Origin: CAYMAX01 sp964388595
Lineage (GTDB): Bacteria > Bacteroidota > Bacteroidia > Bacteroidales > UBA932
Direction: 5' to 3'
Assembly (NCBI GenBank): GCA_964388595.1
Contig: CAYMAX010000016.1
Span: 1 to 29,090, forward strand
DNA: 29,090 nt
Both the position numbers and the translations under genes were made by a program. The notes beneath the pieces were generated by a model. It worked only from the letters and a program-made list of their open reading frames with translations, was not told the DNA's origin and ran no database searches. Of the stretch, positions 1-6,783 are shown in pieces (the stretch's first letter is position 1; each line of letters opens with the position of its first letter).

Positions 1-2
1 AA

Positions 3-251
3 TACCTTTTGGTGACTTTCGTTTTCTTGCTGATTGTGGTATTCCTGGATAGCAACAATTTGATACGCTGGGGGAAAGACTATATAGAAGTCCTCAGGCA
101 GCAGAATGCTATTCGTCAATACGAAAAAGACATTAAGGATATAGACGAGAAACTCCAAGAACTATCTTCGGACAAAGATTCACTCGAGAAATTTGCCAGA
201 GAACAATACTATTTTCAAGAAGATGGCGAAGATGTTTTTATCGTAGAATAA
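3..251 (+). CDS. ftsB: FtsB/DivIC-like septum formation initiator, 5'-truncated by the window edge
   Basis: The reading frame is open to the left edge, so the true start lies upstream; a TTG at 9 is only the first codon in frame that could initiate. What remains is about 80 residues: a hydrophobic segment (VTFVFLLIVVFLDSNNLI), then a charged helical region with coiled-coil spacing (residues about 25-60), and the typical end motif of LEKFAREQYYF followed by an acidic tail. This is the build of the small bitopic FtsB/DivIC family, which joins the divisome through FtsL and FtsQ; the DSNNLIR segment right after the membrane helix is common in Bacteroidota members. Only the first few residues (cytoplasmic tail) should be missing. 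It converges on purB with no spacer between the two stops. Confidence 0.8.
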   Translation, partial: YLLVTFVFLLIVVFLDSNNLIRWGKDYIEVLRQQNAIRQYEKDIKDIDEKLQELSSDKDSLEKFAREQYYFQEDGEDVFIVE

Positions 252-1586
252 TCATCTCCCCACATAATTTTCGGGAGTAATACCGCGCAACTCTTCTTTT
301 ACACTTTCTGAGACTTCCAGACCATCAATAAAATTCTCAATCGATTGTTTTGAGATGGCCTCTCCTGTGCGTGTAAGGTCTTTTAATGTCTCGTATGGGT
401 GTGGATACCCTTCTCGCCGAAGAATAGTCTGAATACCTTCTGCCACTACTGCCCAATTGGCATTAAGGTCCCTCCTTAATACATCTTCGTTAAGAATGAG
501 CTTGCCAAGCCCCTTCTCGATAGACTTGAAGGCGACAAGAGAATGTGCTATGGGGATGCCTACATTTCTCATCACAGTAGAGTCGGTCAAGTCCCTTTGC
601 AGCCTTGAAACAGGGAGTTTGGATGAAAGAAATTCGCAGATGGAATTGGCATATCCAAGATTGCCTTCGGCATTTTCAAAGTCGATGGGGTTCACTTTAT
701 GCGGCATAGCTGAAGAACCTACTTCACCCGCTTTGACTGTCTGTCTGAAATATTCCATCGAGATGTATGTCCACATATCCCGGCATAAATCTATCAATAT
801 ATTATTGAGCCTTTTGATGGCATCAAAAAGAGCAGCCGTGTTGTCGTAGTGCTCTATCTGAGTGGTAGGATATGAACGTTTCAGTCCAAGTGTTTCCTCT
901 ACGAAATTAGTCGCAAAACTATTCCAATCTATATCGGGGTATGCTACATAATGGGCATTGAAATTGCCTGTGGCTCCTCCAAACTTGGCAGAGTAAGGAG
1001 TGCTGAGAAGAGTCTTCAATTGTTCCTGAATCCTCACTACGAACACCTCTATCTCTTTGCCCAATCTGGTAGGTGAAGCAGGCTGACCATGAGTATGGGC
1101 AAGCATGGGAATATCTTTCCACTTCTGCGCCATATCAGATAATATATTGACCACAGAATAAAGTTGTGGCAGATAGACATCTTGAATCCCCTCTTGAAGA
1201 GCGAGAGGCTCAGCTGTATTGTTGATGTCCTGGGAAGTAAGACCGAAGTGGATAAACTCCTTGTATCTGGTATCTATATCCATCTCGTCAAATCTTCTCT
1301 TGATATAATATTCCACAGCCTTCACATCGTGATTGGTGGTCTTCTCTATCTCTTTGACCACTTCTGCATCTTCAATGGTCATCTCGCGATATAAATCCCT
1401 AAGCGATTCGAAATGAACCGGATTGAAATCTGCCAGTCCATCGAGAGGAATCTCACAAAGAGCTATGAAATACTCAATCTCGACCCTTACTCTGTAGCGA
1501 ATGAGTGCAAATTCTGAAAAATATGAAGAGAGTTCAGATACTTTGTCATAGTACCTTCCATCTATCGGAGAAATCGACGTAAGCAT
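252..1586 (-). CDS. purB: Adenylosuccinate lyase
   Basis: A 444-aa member of the fumarase/aspartase superfamily. PurB acts twice in purine synthesis, splitting SAICAR to AICAR and adenylosuccinate to AMP, each with release of fumarate. The N-terminus (LTSISPIDGRYYDKVSELS) is typical of the E. coli-type enzyme, and the superfamily signature GSSAMPHKVNPIDFEN, which holds the flexible catalytic loop with its serine, is intact at about residues 290-305. TSQDINN and the HTHGQPASPT histidine motif are also present. The length fits the family (about 450 aa), so it appears complete. It lies 16 bp downstream of folP on the same strand, and a -7 box within the last folP codons may give it its own promoter. 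Confidence 0.97.
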   Translation of the reverse strand: MLTSISPIDGRYYDKVSELSSYFSEFALIRYRVRVEIEYFIALCEIPLDGLADFNPVHFESLRDLYREMTIEDAEVVKEIEKTTNHDVKAVEYYIKRRFDEMDIDTRYKEFIHFGLTSQDINNTAEPLALQEGIQDVYLPQLYSVVNILSDMAQKWKDIPMLAHTHGQPASPTRLGKEIEVFVVRIQEQLKTLLSTPYSAKFGGATGNFNAHYVAYPDIDWNSFATNFVEETLGLKRSYPTTQIEHYDNTAALFDAIKRLNNILIDLCRDMWTYISMEYFRQTVKAGEVGSSAMPHKVNPIDFENAEGNLGYANSICEFLSSKLPVSRLQRDLTDSTVMRNVGIPIAHSLVAFKSIEKGLGKLILNEDVLRRDLNANWAVVAEGIQTILRREGYPHPYETLKDLTRTGEAISKQSIENFIDGLEVSESVKEELRGITPENYVGR

Positions 1587-1602
1587 AGGATTTGATATTA
1601 GA

Positions 1603-2382
1603 TTACAAATTTAATATTTTTTTGGCAGCGGCAACATCATGTACACGAAGTATATCGGCTCCTTTTTTTATCGCTATGATGTGAAGCCTGGTAGTCTCAG
1701 GCAGTGCCTCTGATGGCGATACACCCAATTTGCGATAGATAAAGCTTTTACGGGAAATACCCACCATTATCTCGTGTTTAAGCTCCTGAAAACGGTCAAG
1801 ATGCTCCAGAAGCAGGTAATTTTGCTCCATCGTCTTGGAGAAGCCGAAGCCGGGGTCGAGAATCCATTTCTCCACTCCGCATTCTTGAGCTCTCTTGTCA
1901 AAATCTCTAAAATATTGGAGGATATCTTCCACCAGATCATCATACTGGCAATGTTCCTGCATATCCAACGGAGTACCGCGCTTGTGCATGGCGATGTAAC
2001 TCAATCCTATGCGACCCACCAATGGCAACATCCTCGAATCATCTTCGCCTGAAGAGATGTCGTTGACCATAAATGGTCCGAAATCTTCATAGCATCTTTG
2101 AACTATCGGAGCGCGGAAGGTATCTACAGAGAAAGGGACAGTGGGATATAATTGCTTAAACAATTGAATAGCAGGTCGAAGCCGTCCCCACTCCTCCTCT
2201 ACGGGAATAGACACCGACCCGGGTCGTGTGGAGCAGGCACCGAAATCTATTATGTCCACACCCTCCTCTATATGCCTTGCAAGAAGTTCCTTCAACTTCG
2301 GAATGGTATAGGCTCGAGAAGCACTGTAAAAGGAGTCATCGGTAATATTGACAATTCCCATTATTTTAACCTGCTTACTCAT
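1603..2382 (-). CDS. folP: Dihydropteroate synthase
   Basis: A 259-aa TIM-barrel enzyme that joins p-aminobenzoate to hydroxymethyl-dihydropterin pyrophosphate in folate synthesis; it is the sulfonamide target. The family motifs run in order: MGIVNITDDSFY near residue 8 (the usual proline of NxTPDSF is aspartate here), DFGACSTRPGS, FSVDTF, VNDISSG, LDPGFGFSKT, GISRKSF with the substrate-binding Ser-Arg-Lys, and RVHDV at the end. The length matches short FolP proteins (about 260-280 aa). It is the first gene of a folP-purB pair and is divergent from tmk over only 45 bp. folE, another folate gene, lies far away at 24087. Confidence 0.96.
   Translation of the reverse strand: MSKQVKIMGIVNITDDSFYSASRAYTIPKLKELLARHIEEGVDIIDFGACSTRPGSVSIPVEEEWGRLRPAIQLFKQLYPTVPFSVDTFRAPIVQRCYEDFGPFMVNDISSGEDDSRMLPLVGRIGLSYIAMHKRGTPLDMQEHCQYDDLVEDILQYFRDFDKRAQECGVEKWILDPGFGFSKTMEQNYLLLEHLDRFQELKHEIMVGISRKSFIYRKLGVSPSEALPETTRLHIIAIKKGADILRVHDVAAAKKILNL
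1606..1613 (-). promoter_or_regulatory. Possible -7 box of a purB promoter inside the 3' end of folP
   Basis: The minus strand reads TAAATTTG, a perfect TAnnTTTG match. It lies within the last codons of folP and 20 bp before the purB start, which would give a short leader. There is no convincing -33 TTTG, so purB may equally be transcribed from the folP promoter. Confidence 0.35.
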
Positions 2383-2393
2383 AAATTAATTTG

Positions 2394-2401
2394 TACATTT
2401 G
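2394..2401 (+). promoter_or_regulatory. -7 box for tmk operon
   Basis: TACATTTG fits the Bacteroidota TAnnTTTG element. Transcription would start near 2405-2408, about 20 nt before the tmk ATG at 2428. No clear -33 TTTG is seen upstream. Confidence 0.45.
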
Positions 2402-2411
2402 TAGATTCTTG

Positions 2412-2419
2412 CAAAGATA
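2412..2419 (-). promoter_or_regulatory. -7 box for folP
   Basis: The minus strand reads TATCTTTG, a perfect match to TAnnTTTG. Transcription toward folP would start near 2405-2408, about 25 nt before its ATG. The box faces the tmk box at 2394-2401, so the two start sites nearly coincide. Confidence 0.45.
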
Positions 2420-2427
2420 TAAATAAT

Positions 2428-3108
2428 ATGCTCATAGTGCTTGAAGGCCTCGATGGAGCCGGTAAATCTACTCAAGTCCGAAAAATCAAACAATATATTA
2501 CCTCGCGTGGGAGAGAATTGCGTTACCTTCATTTCCCCCGATTTGATGCTCCTGTGGTAGGGGAAATGCTCGCCAAGTTTTTAAGAGGCGATTTCGGTAA
2601 AATTGACGAGGTTCACCCCATGCTTGTGGCGCTGTTATTTGCAGAGGACAGAAGAGACGCCTCGGTGTTAATGCGGAAATGGCTTCAACAAGGAGATGTA
2701 GTATTACTTGACAGATATGTTTACTCCAATATCGCATTCCAATGCGCCAAGATATCTGATGCTGAGGAGGCAAAGAACCTCCGTAAGTGGATTTTGGATT
2801 CAGAATTTGGAGAATATCATCTTCCTCTCCCCGACCTCAACCTTTTTCTCGATGTTCCCATTGATTTTGTCAACAAGAAGTTGCAGGAGGAAAGGCACGG
2901 CAACGACAGGGAATATCTGCACGGCAAGTCCGATATTCACGAAGCCGATATCCATTTTCAGATGAAGGTAAGAGAAATCTATCTCGCTCAGACATCTTTG
3001 GACCCATCGTTCCTGCGAATTAATTGCTCAGGTGAGAATGGAGAGATGCTTTCTCCTGAAGGTATTTTTGAAAAAATACGTTGTCTTATAGATAAATCGC
3101 TGCAGTAA
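2428..3108 (+). CDS. tmk: Thymidylate kinase
   Basis: A 226-aa P-loop kinase that phosphorylates dTMP to dTDP. The P-loop GLDGAGKST is at residues 7-15, the DRY motif (LLDRYVYSN) follows in the middle, and the lid region is near ERHGNDREY. The frame is open back to 2152, but the only good start is the ATG at 2428: it puts the P-loop where the family has it, and the longer version would run through the antisense folP gene. The protein is slightly longer than the typical 205-215 aa. The next gene starts 1 nt after its stop, so it leads a probable four-gene operon with membrane protein and transporter genes that have no obvious link to nucleotide metabolism. Confidence 0.95.
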   Translation: MLIVLEGLDGAGKSTQVRKIKQYITSRGRELRYLHFPRFDAPVVGEMLAKFLRGDFGKIDEVHPMLVALLFAEDRRDASVLMRKWLQQGDVVLLDRYVYSNIAFQCAKISDAEEAKNLRKWILDSEFGEYHLPLPDLNLFLDVPIDFVNKKLQEERHGNDREYLHGKSDIHEADIHFQMKVREIYLAQTSLDPSFLRINCSGENGEMLSPEGIFEKIRCLIDKSLQ

Positions 3109-3109
3109 A

Positions 3110-4354
3110 ATGGCTTTCTTACTCTTTATAGCCAGGATTATTTTCGGAACGGTGTTTATCATTTCCGGATTTTTCAAATTGACGGACCCCATCGGCACAG
3201 GATTGATTATCACAGAGTATCTCAACGCCGCTCATGTAGGGTTTTTCGCTTTTGCCTCCATTCCTGTCGGGATTATTCTTTCAGTCACCGAATTTATTAC
3301 AGGTATTTCGATCCTCATGAGATTGAGGATGAGATTTTTCTCATGGGTAGGTCTCGTCCTGACCTGTTTTTTCACCCTTCTTACCCTCATCCTCGCACTT
3401 TTCAATCCCATCCAGGACTGCGGCTGTTTCGGGGAAGCCATTCACCTCACCAACTGGCAAACTTTCTATAAAAACATAATATTGCTCTTGTGTATTGTCC
3501 CCATCTATCTCTATCGCAAGAAATTCAGACGAGTGGCACCAGCCATGGCTGAAAGAACATTCATTGGGTGTTTTGCCCTGATTGCACTCACTTCTTCACT
3601 CATCTCCTACTTCACTATGCCATTTATCGAGTTTGGAGATTTCAGAACCGGTACCAACATCTCCATCAAACTCGATGACAATGAAGTGGAAAAAGAATTC
3701 AATACAGTATTTACCTATCGCAAAGAAGATGTATTCAAGGAATTTACTCTCGATGATTTGCCCGACAGCACTTGGACTTTTGTAGATTCTAAAACATCCT
3801 CTTCATCATATTTCAACGAATTGCCTTTCAGCTTCGATGTTCGCAATGTAAGGGGAGATTACATCACAGATAGTATTGTCAATAGTCATAAGCCACAGAT
3901 ACTTATGGTAATATCAGATATCTCCCGTTTTACTCACAAAGGCAGATGGAAGAAAGTATCTTCAATTATTGACAGTGTTCGTTTCCATGGAGGAGATGCC
4001 AATTTTCTGACAACAGGCTATGACGAAGATGTCAAAAACGCCATTGACAGAGATAGCACTTTAGCGGATCATGTCCTTTTTGCCGATTATAAAACGCTCA
4101 TCTCTCTCTGCCGTTCCAATGGCGGTGTTGTATATTTAAACGATGGGATGATAGTCAAAAAATGGTATCGTTCAGGAGTCTCTGCCCGTAAAGTCGGAGA
4201 AGTGATACGAGAAGACCCTGATGAAGTAGCTGCCCGTGTCAAGATCTCCCAGCAATTGTTTTATGAGCTCTCCATATTGTTCGTTTTCATCAGTATTATT
4301 CTTTTCCGATACGTATGCGGCATCATATATGGTAAGAAGCCCAATCTTTTTTAG
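3110..4354 (+). CDS. MauE/DoxX-type membrane protein with C-terminal thioredoxin-like region
   Basis: A 414-aa membrane protein. Residues 1-150 hold about four membrane helices of the DoxX/MauE fold, with the conserved DCGCFG pair (Cys104, Cys106) after the third helix; in MauE-like proteins this dithiol is thought to exchange electrons with partner proteins. Residues about 190-375 form a soluble, probably periplasmic region resembling the thioredoxin-like domain fused to DoxX in many Bacteroidales (PQILMVISDIS, then GGVVYLNDGMIVKKW). It has no CxxC, so this part is probably not a redox enzyme itself. A last helix follows at about 380-405. The gene is 1 nt from tmk and 5 nt from the permease gene, implying cotranscription. 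The exact function is unknown. Confidence 0.75.
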   Translation: MAFLLFIARIIFGTVFIISGFFKLTDPIGTGLIITEYLNAAHVGFFAFASIPVGIILSVTEFITGISILMRLRMRFFSWVGLVLTCFFTLLTLILALFNPIQDCGCFGEAIHLTNWQTFYKNIILLLCIVPIYLYRKKFRRVAPAMAERTFIGCFALIALTSSLISYFTMPFIEFGDFRTGTNISIKLDDNEVEKEFNTVFTYRKEDVFKEFTLDDLPDSTWTFVDSKTSSSSYFNELPFSFDVRNVRGDYITDSIVNSHKPQILMVISDISRFTHKGRWKKVSSIIDSVRFHGGDANFLTTGYDEDVKNAIDRDSTLADHVLFADYKTLISLCRSNGGVVYLNDGMIVKKWYRSGVSARKVGEVIREDPDEVAARVKISQQLFYELSILFVFISIILFRYVCGIIYGKKPNLF

Positions 4355-4359
4355 CCTGT

Positions 4360-5358
4360 ATGAGGAAAAGAATCATCATCATTCTGACATTGGTCTTATT
4401 GCTTCTTTTTATAGCAAACATCCTCTATGGTGCAGTCTCCATTCCCGTCAAGTCGGTATTTAAGATTCTTTTCGGTGCTTCCAGCGGCGAGCTTTCGTGG
4501 GATTTGATTATTCGTCAATCACGTCTGCCTCAAGCCATTACAGCACTTTTGGCCGGAGCGTCACTCTCTGTAAGCGGTCTGTTGCTACAAACTCTCTTTA
4601 AGAACCCTCTCGCAGGTCCCTCTATCCTCGGAGTGAGCGACGGCGCCAATCTGGGAGTAGCTCTGGTTATGCTCTATTTTGGTGGAGCTGTGAGTTATTT
4701 CTCGACTATATTGGCAGCTCTGATAGGGGCGTTCGCTGTGTTAATCATTATTATCTTCTTCTCCAGAAAAGTCAATAACAATGTAATGCTCCTTATCATC
4801 GGCATTATGATAGGTTATCTTGCCTCCTCCGTTATTTCCATTCTCAATTATTATGCTTCAGCCGATAAGGTCCATCAATTTGTAATGTGGGGTATGGGAG
4901 ATTTCTCCTCTGTCTCCATGGACAAACTACCCTATTTCGCATCATTCAGTATAGTCGGACTAATCCTCTCCATCCTATTGATAAAACCTCTCAACGCTCT
5001 GTTGCTTGGAGAGTTATATGCAGCCAATCTCGGTGTCAAAGTACAATCCGTAAGGGTAGCTATCATGATTTGCACCGGAGTGCTTACAGCTGTCGTCACA
5101 GCCTTCTGCGGCCCTATTGCTTTCATAGGACTGGCCGTGCCCCATATCGCCAGATTATTGTTGGGAACTTCCAATCACAAACAACTGGTCCCTGTGACTA
5201 TTATTGCAGGCTCATGCGTGGCATTGCTCTGCAATATGCTCACCATCATCCCCGGCAGCAACAGCGTTCTGCCCCTCAATACCATCACACCACTCATAGG
5301 AGCTCCGATAATCATCTATGTGATAGTTAACCGCAAGAATATTCAATATTTCAATTGA
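4360..5358 (+). CDS. FecCD/BtuC-type ABC importer permease
   Basis: A 332-aa polytopic membrane protein of the family that imports iron-siderophore, heme or cobalamin. Family marks include RLPQAITALLAGASLSVSGLL, then NPLAGPSILGVSDGA near the first third, the GPIAFIGLAVPHIAR segment that forms the coupling region facing the ATPase, and PLNTITPLIGAPIIIYV at the C-terminus. About nine to ten hydrophobic segments are visible and the length is normal. The matching ATPase starts 10 nt downstream. No periplasmic binding protein or TonB receptor gene lies in the window, so the ligand cannot be named from context. Confidence 0.93.
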   Translation: MRKRIIIILTLVLLLLFIANILYGAVSIPVKSVFKILFGASSGELSWDLIIRQSRLPQAITALLAGASLSVSGLLLQTLFKNPLAGPSILGVSDGANLGVALVMLYFGGAVSYFSTILAALIGAFAVLIIIIFFSRKVNNNVMLLIIGIMIGYLASSVISILNYYASADKVHQFVMWGMGDFSSVSMDKLPYFASFSIVGLILSILLIKPLNALLLGELYAANLGVKVQSVRVAIMICTGVLTAVVTAFCGPIAFIGLAVPHIARLLLGTSNHKQLVPVTIIAGSCVALLCNMLTIIPGSNSVLPLNTITPLIGAPIIIYVIVNRKNIQYFN

Positions 5359-5368
5359 TTGCCACAGT

Positions 5369-6175
5369 ATGAATAAATCTGCCATATCCATAGAAACCAA
5401 AAATCTTACGATAGGATACCGACTTTCGAAAAGGAAAAAGAAGGTATTGCGTTCGGGAATAGATATGCAGATTTTCGCCGGAGAAGTGACTTGTCTGCTG
5501 GGGCCAAACGGCATCGGCAAATCTACCCTTCTGCGCACATTGTGTCGATTTCAATCCCCTCTTGACGGCACCATTAGTGTGATGGGGAAGGACTTGTATG
5601 GCTACTCTGACAGCGAACTCTCCCTTACCATGGGAGTCGTTCTCACTGAGAAGACCAATGCAGGTGGGATAACAGTCTATGAACTTGTCTCTCTTGGGCG
5701 TCATCCCCACACCGGTTTCTTCGGGCAAATGAAGGACTCAGATCACGAAGCTGTTCTAAAATCNNNNNNNNNNAAAGATGTCGGGATGGAGCAAAAAGCA
5801 AAAGCCTCTATTTCAGAACTGAGCGACGGAGAGAAGCAAAAAGTTATGATAGCCAAAGTATTGGCTCAAGAATGTCCCATCATCATACTTGATGAGCCGA
5901 CTGCATTTCTCGATGTTACCAGCAGAATAGAGACTATGATACTCCTTCGCAAACTCGCTGTGGAGCAAAACAAAACGATACTTCTTTCGACTCACGACCT
6001 CGACAGCGCCCTCACCATAGGTGACCGCCTGTGCCTGCTCTCCAAAGAGCAGCCTATAGCAATAGGCACACCGGAAGAACTTATCGACAACGGAGCATTG
6101 GGCAAATGCTTCGATACCGAGAACATCAGATTTGATGCCTCTACCCGGAGATTTATTTCATCTTTTTCGAAGTAA
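5369..6175 (+). CDS. FecE/BtuD-type ABC importer ATPase (contains assembly gap)
   Basis: The ATPase partner of the preceding permease, about 268 aa as assembled. Walker A GPNGIGKST is at residues 45-53, the signature is LSDGEKQK (151-158), Walker B with the catalytic glutamate is IIILDEPTAFLD (171-182), and the switch histidine is in LLSTHDLD. The Q-loop position reads VVLTEKT, a form I recall from Bacteroidetes FecE-like proteins, so I do not treat it as damage. Ten Ns cut through the helical domain around residue 132-135; the frame is kept on both sides, so the gene is probably intact. Its last 23 bp overlap the convergent DUF4468 gene. Confidence 0.92.
   Translation: MNKSAISIETKNLTIGYRLSKRKKKVLRSGIDMQIFAGEVTCLLGPNGIGKSTLLRTLCRFQSPLDGTISVMGKDLYGYSDSELSLTMGVVLTEKTNAGGITVYELVSLGRHPHTGFFGQMKDSDHEAVLKXXXXKDVGMEQKAKASISELSDGEKQKVMIAKVLAQECPIIILDEPTAFLDVTSRIETMILLRKLAVEQNKTILLSTHDLDSALTIGDRLCLLSKEQPIAIGTPEELIDNGALGKCFDTENIRFDASTRRFISSFSK
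5764..5773. other. Assembly gap of 10 Ns
   Basis: Ten undetermined bases inside the ABC ATPase gene. The length is a round placeholder value. The reading frame continues across it, so the true gap differs from 10 by a multiple of three if the gene is intact; see the finding that family spacing suggests about 4 nt. Confidence 0.98.
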
Positions 6176-6743
6176 AGTCAAGGTCCAATTCATCGAAAAT
6201 TGCGCTAACTATATCGATAGTCTTGACTCTGAACTTATCGGCGGGATAGACAAGTTTGGTACGCTCTTTATTCATGGCATAATCGTCGGTAATCCATCCC
6301 TCTGCCCTGATAAGGTCCTGTTTGTCACTCTGCGCCTGGTTATACAGGTACTTTATGTCATCTATGGACACAATGCACTGAGTGTCTGATATCTTCACCC
6401 TGAGGAAATAATTGATGGTAGTCCTGTCCACCGAGAAAATAGTCTGTTTGAAGACAATAATCTCTTCTATCAAGGCTATGAGTTCTCCCTTGGATGCATC
6501 ACATGATACGATACGACTGCTATTGCCTTTTTTTGCAATGGTCTGATTCACCCATTTGTCCATAAATACGAAAACAGAATCATTCAGCATAGAAGCGATG
6601 TTAAAAGATTTTGTAAATACGACCTTGCCATCGACCACAGGTACTGCTCCCGATAAATATTTACTTTGATCGGTGGGAGTTCCTTTCTGTCCGAAAGCGA
6701 CAAGCGAAAGAGATAAAAACAGGAGAATAACTATTCGTTTCAT
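6153..6743 (-). CDS. Secreted DUF4468-domain protein
   Basis: A 196-aa protein beginning with a clear Sec signal peptide (MKRIVILLFLSLSLVAFGQ, cleavage after AFG). The body matches the DUF4468 (TBP-like fold) family of Bacteroidota: the opening motif SGAVPVVDGKVVFTKSF, a central segment with VSCDASKGELIAL, and a C-terminal helix DIVSAIFDELDLDF. Family members are exported proteins of unknown function. I chose the ATG at 6743 over an upstream codon at 6815 because it gives a proper signal peptide and the upstream version would read through the divergent murF-alr start. The 3' end overlaps the ABC ATPase gene by 23 bp in convergent orientation. Confidence 0.8.
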   Translation of the reverse strand: MKRIVILLFLSLSLVAFGQKGTPTDQSKYLSGAVPVVDGKVVFTKSFNIASMLNDSVFVFMDKWVNQTIAKKGNSSRIVSCDASKGELIALIEEIIVFKQTIFSVDRTTINYFLRVKISDTQCIVSIDDIKYLYNQAQSDKQDLIRAEGWITDDYAMNKERTKLVYPADKFRVKTIDIVSAIFDELDLDFTSKKMK

Positions 6744-6757
6744 AATAAATATTTTTC

Positions 6758-6765
6758 CAAATATA
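6758..6765 (-). promoter_or_regulatory. -7 box for the DUF4468 gene
   Basis: The minus strand reads TATATTTG, 14 bp before the start codon. It is the left arm of a perfect inverted repeat with the murF-alr box. Confidence 0.5.
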
Positions 6766-6770
6766 GTGTT

Positions 6771-6778
6771 TATATTTG
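6771..6778 (+). promoter_or_regulatory. -7 box for murF-alr, almost touching the start codon
   Basis: TATATTTG on the plus strand, only 5 nt from the ATG at 6784, which predicts a leaderless or nearly leaderless mRNA. Together with 6758-6765 it forms a palindrome with 8-bp arms and a 5-bp centre. Confidence 0.5.
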
Positions 6779-6783
6779 CATTT

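Noticed and set aside
457..849. Antisense ORFs inside purB and other long genes (for example 457-849, 14147-14653, 25319-25930)
   Set aside because: They lie opposite genes with full family motifs and have no recognisable product.
2152..2427. N-terminal extension of tmk, 92 codons upstream
   Set aside because: It runs antisense through folP, and the family starts at the ATG 2428.
5369..6175. Damaged ABC ATPase, because of LSDGE and no Q-loop glutamine
   Set aside because: Both features are, as far as I recall, normal in the Bacteroidota FecE-like family; other motifs are intact.
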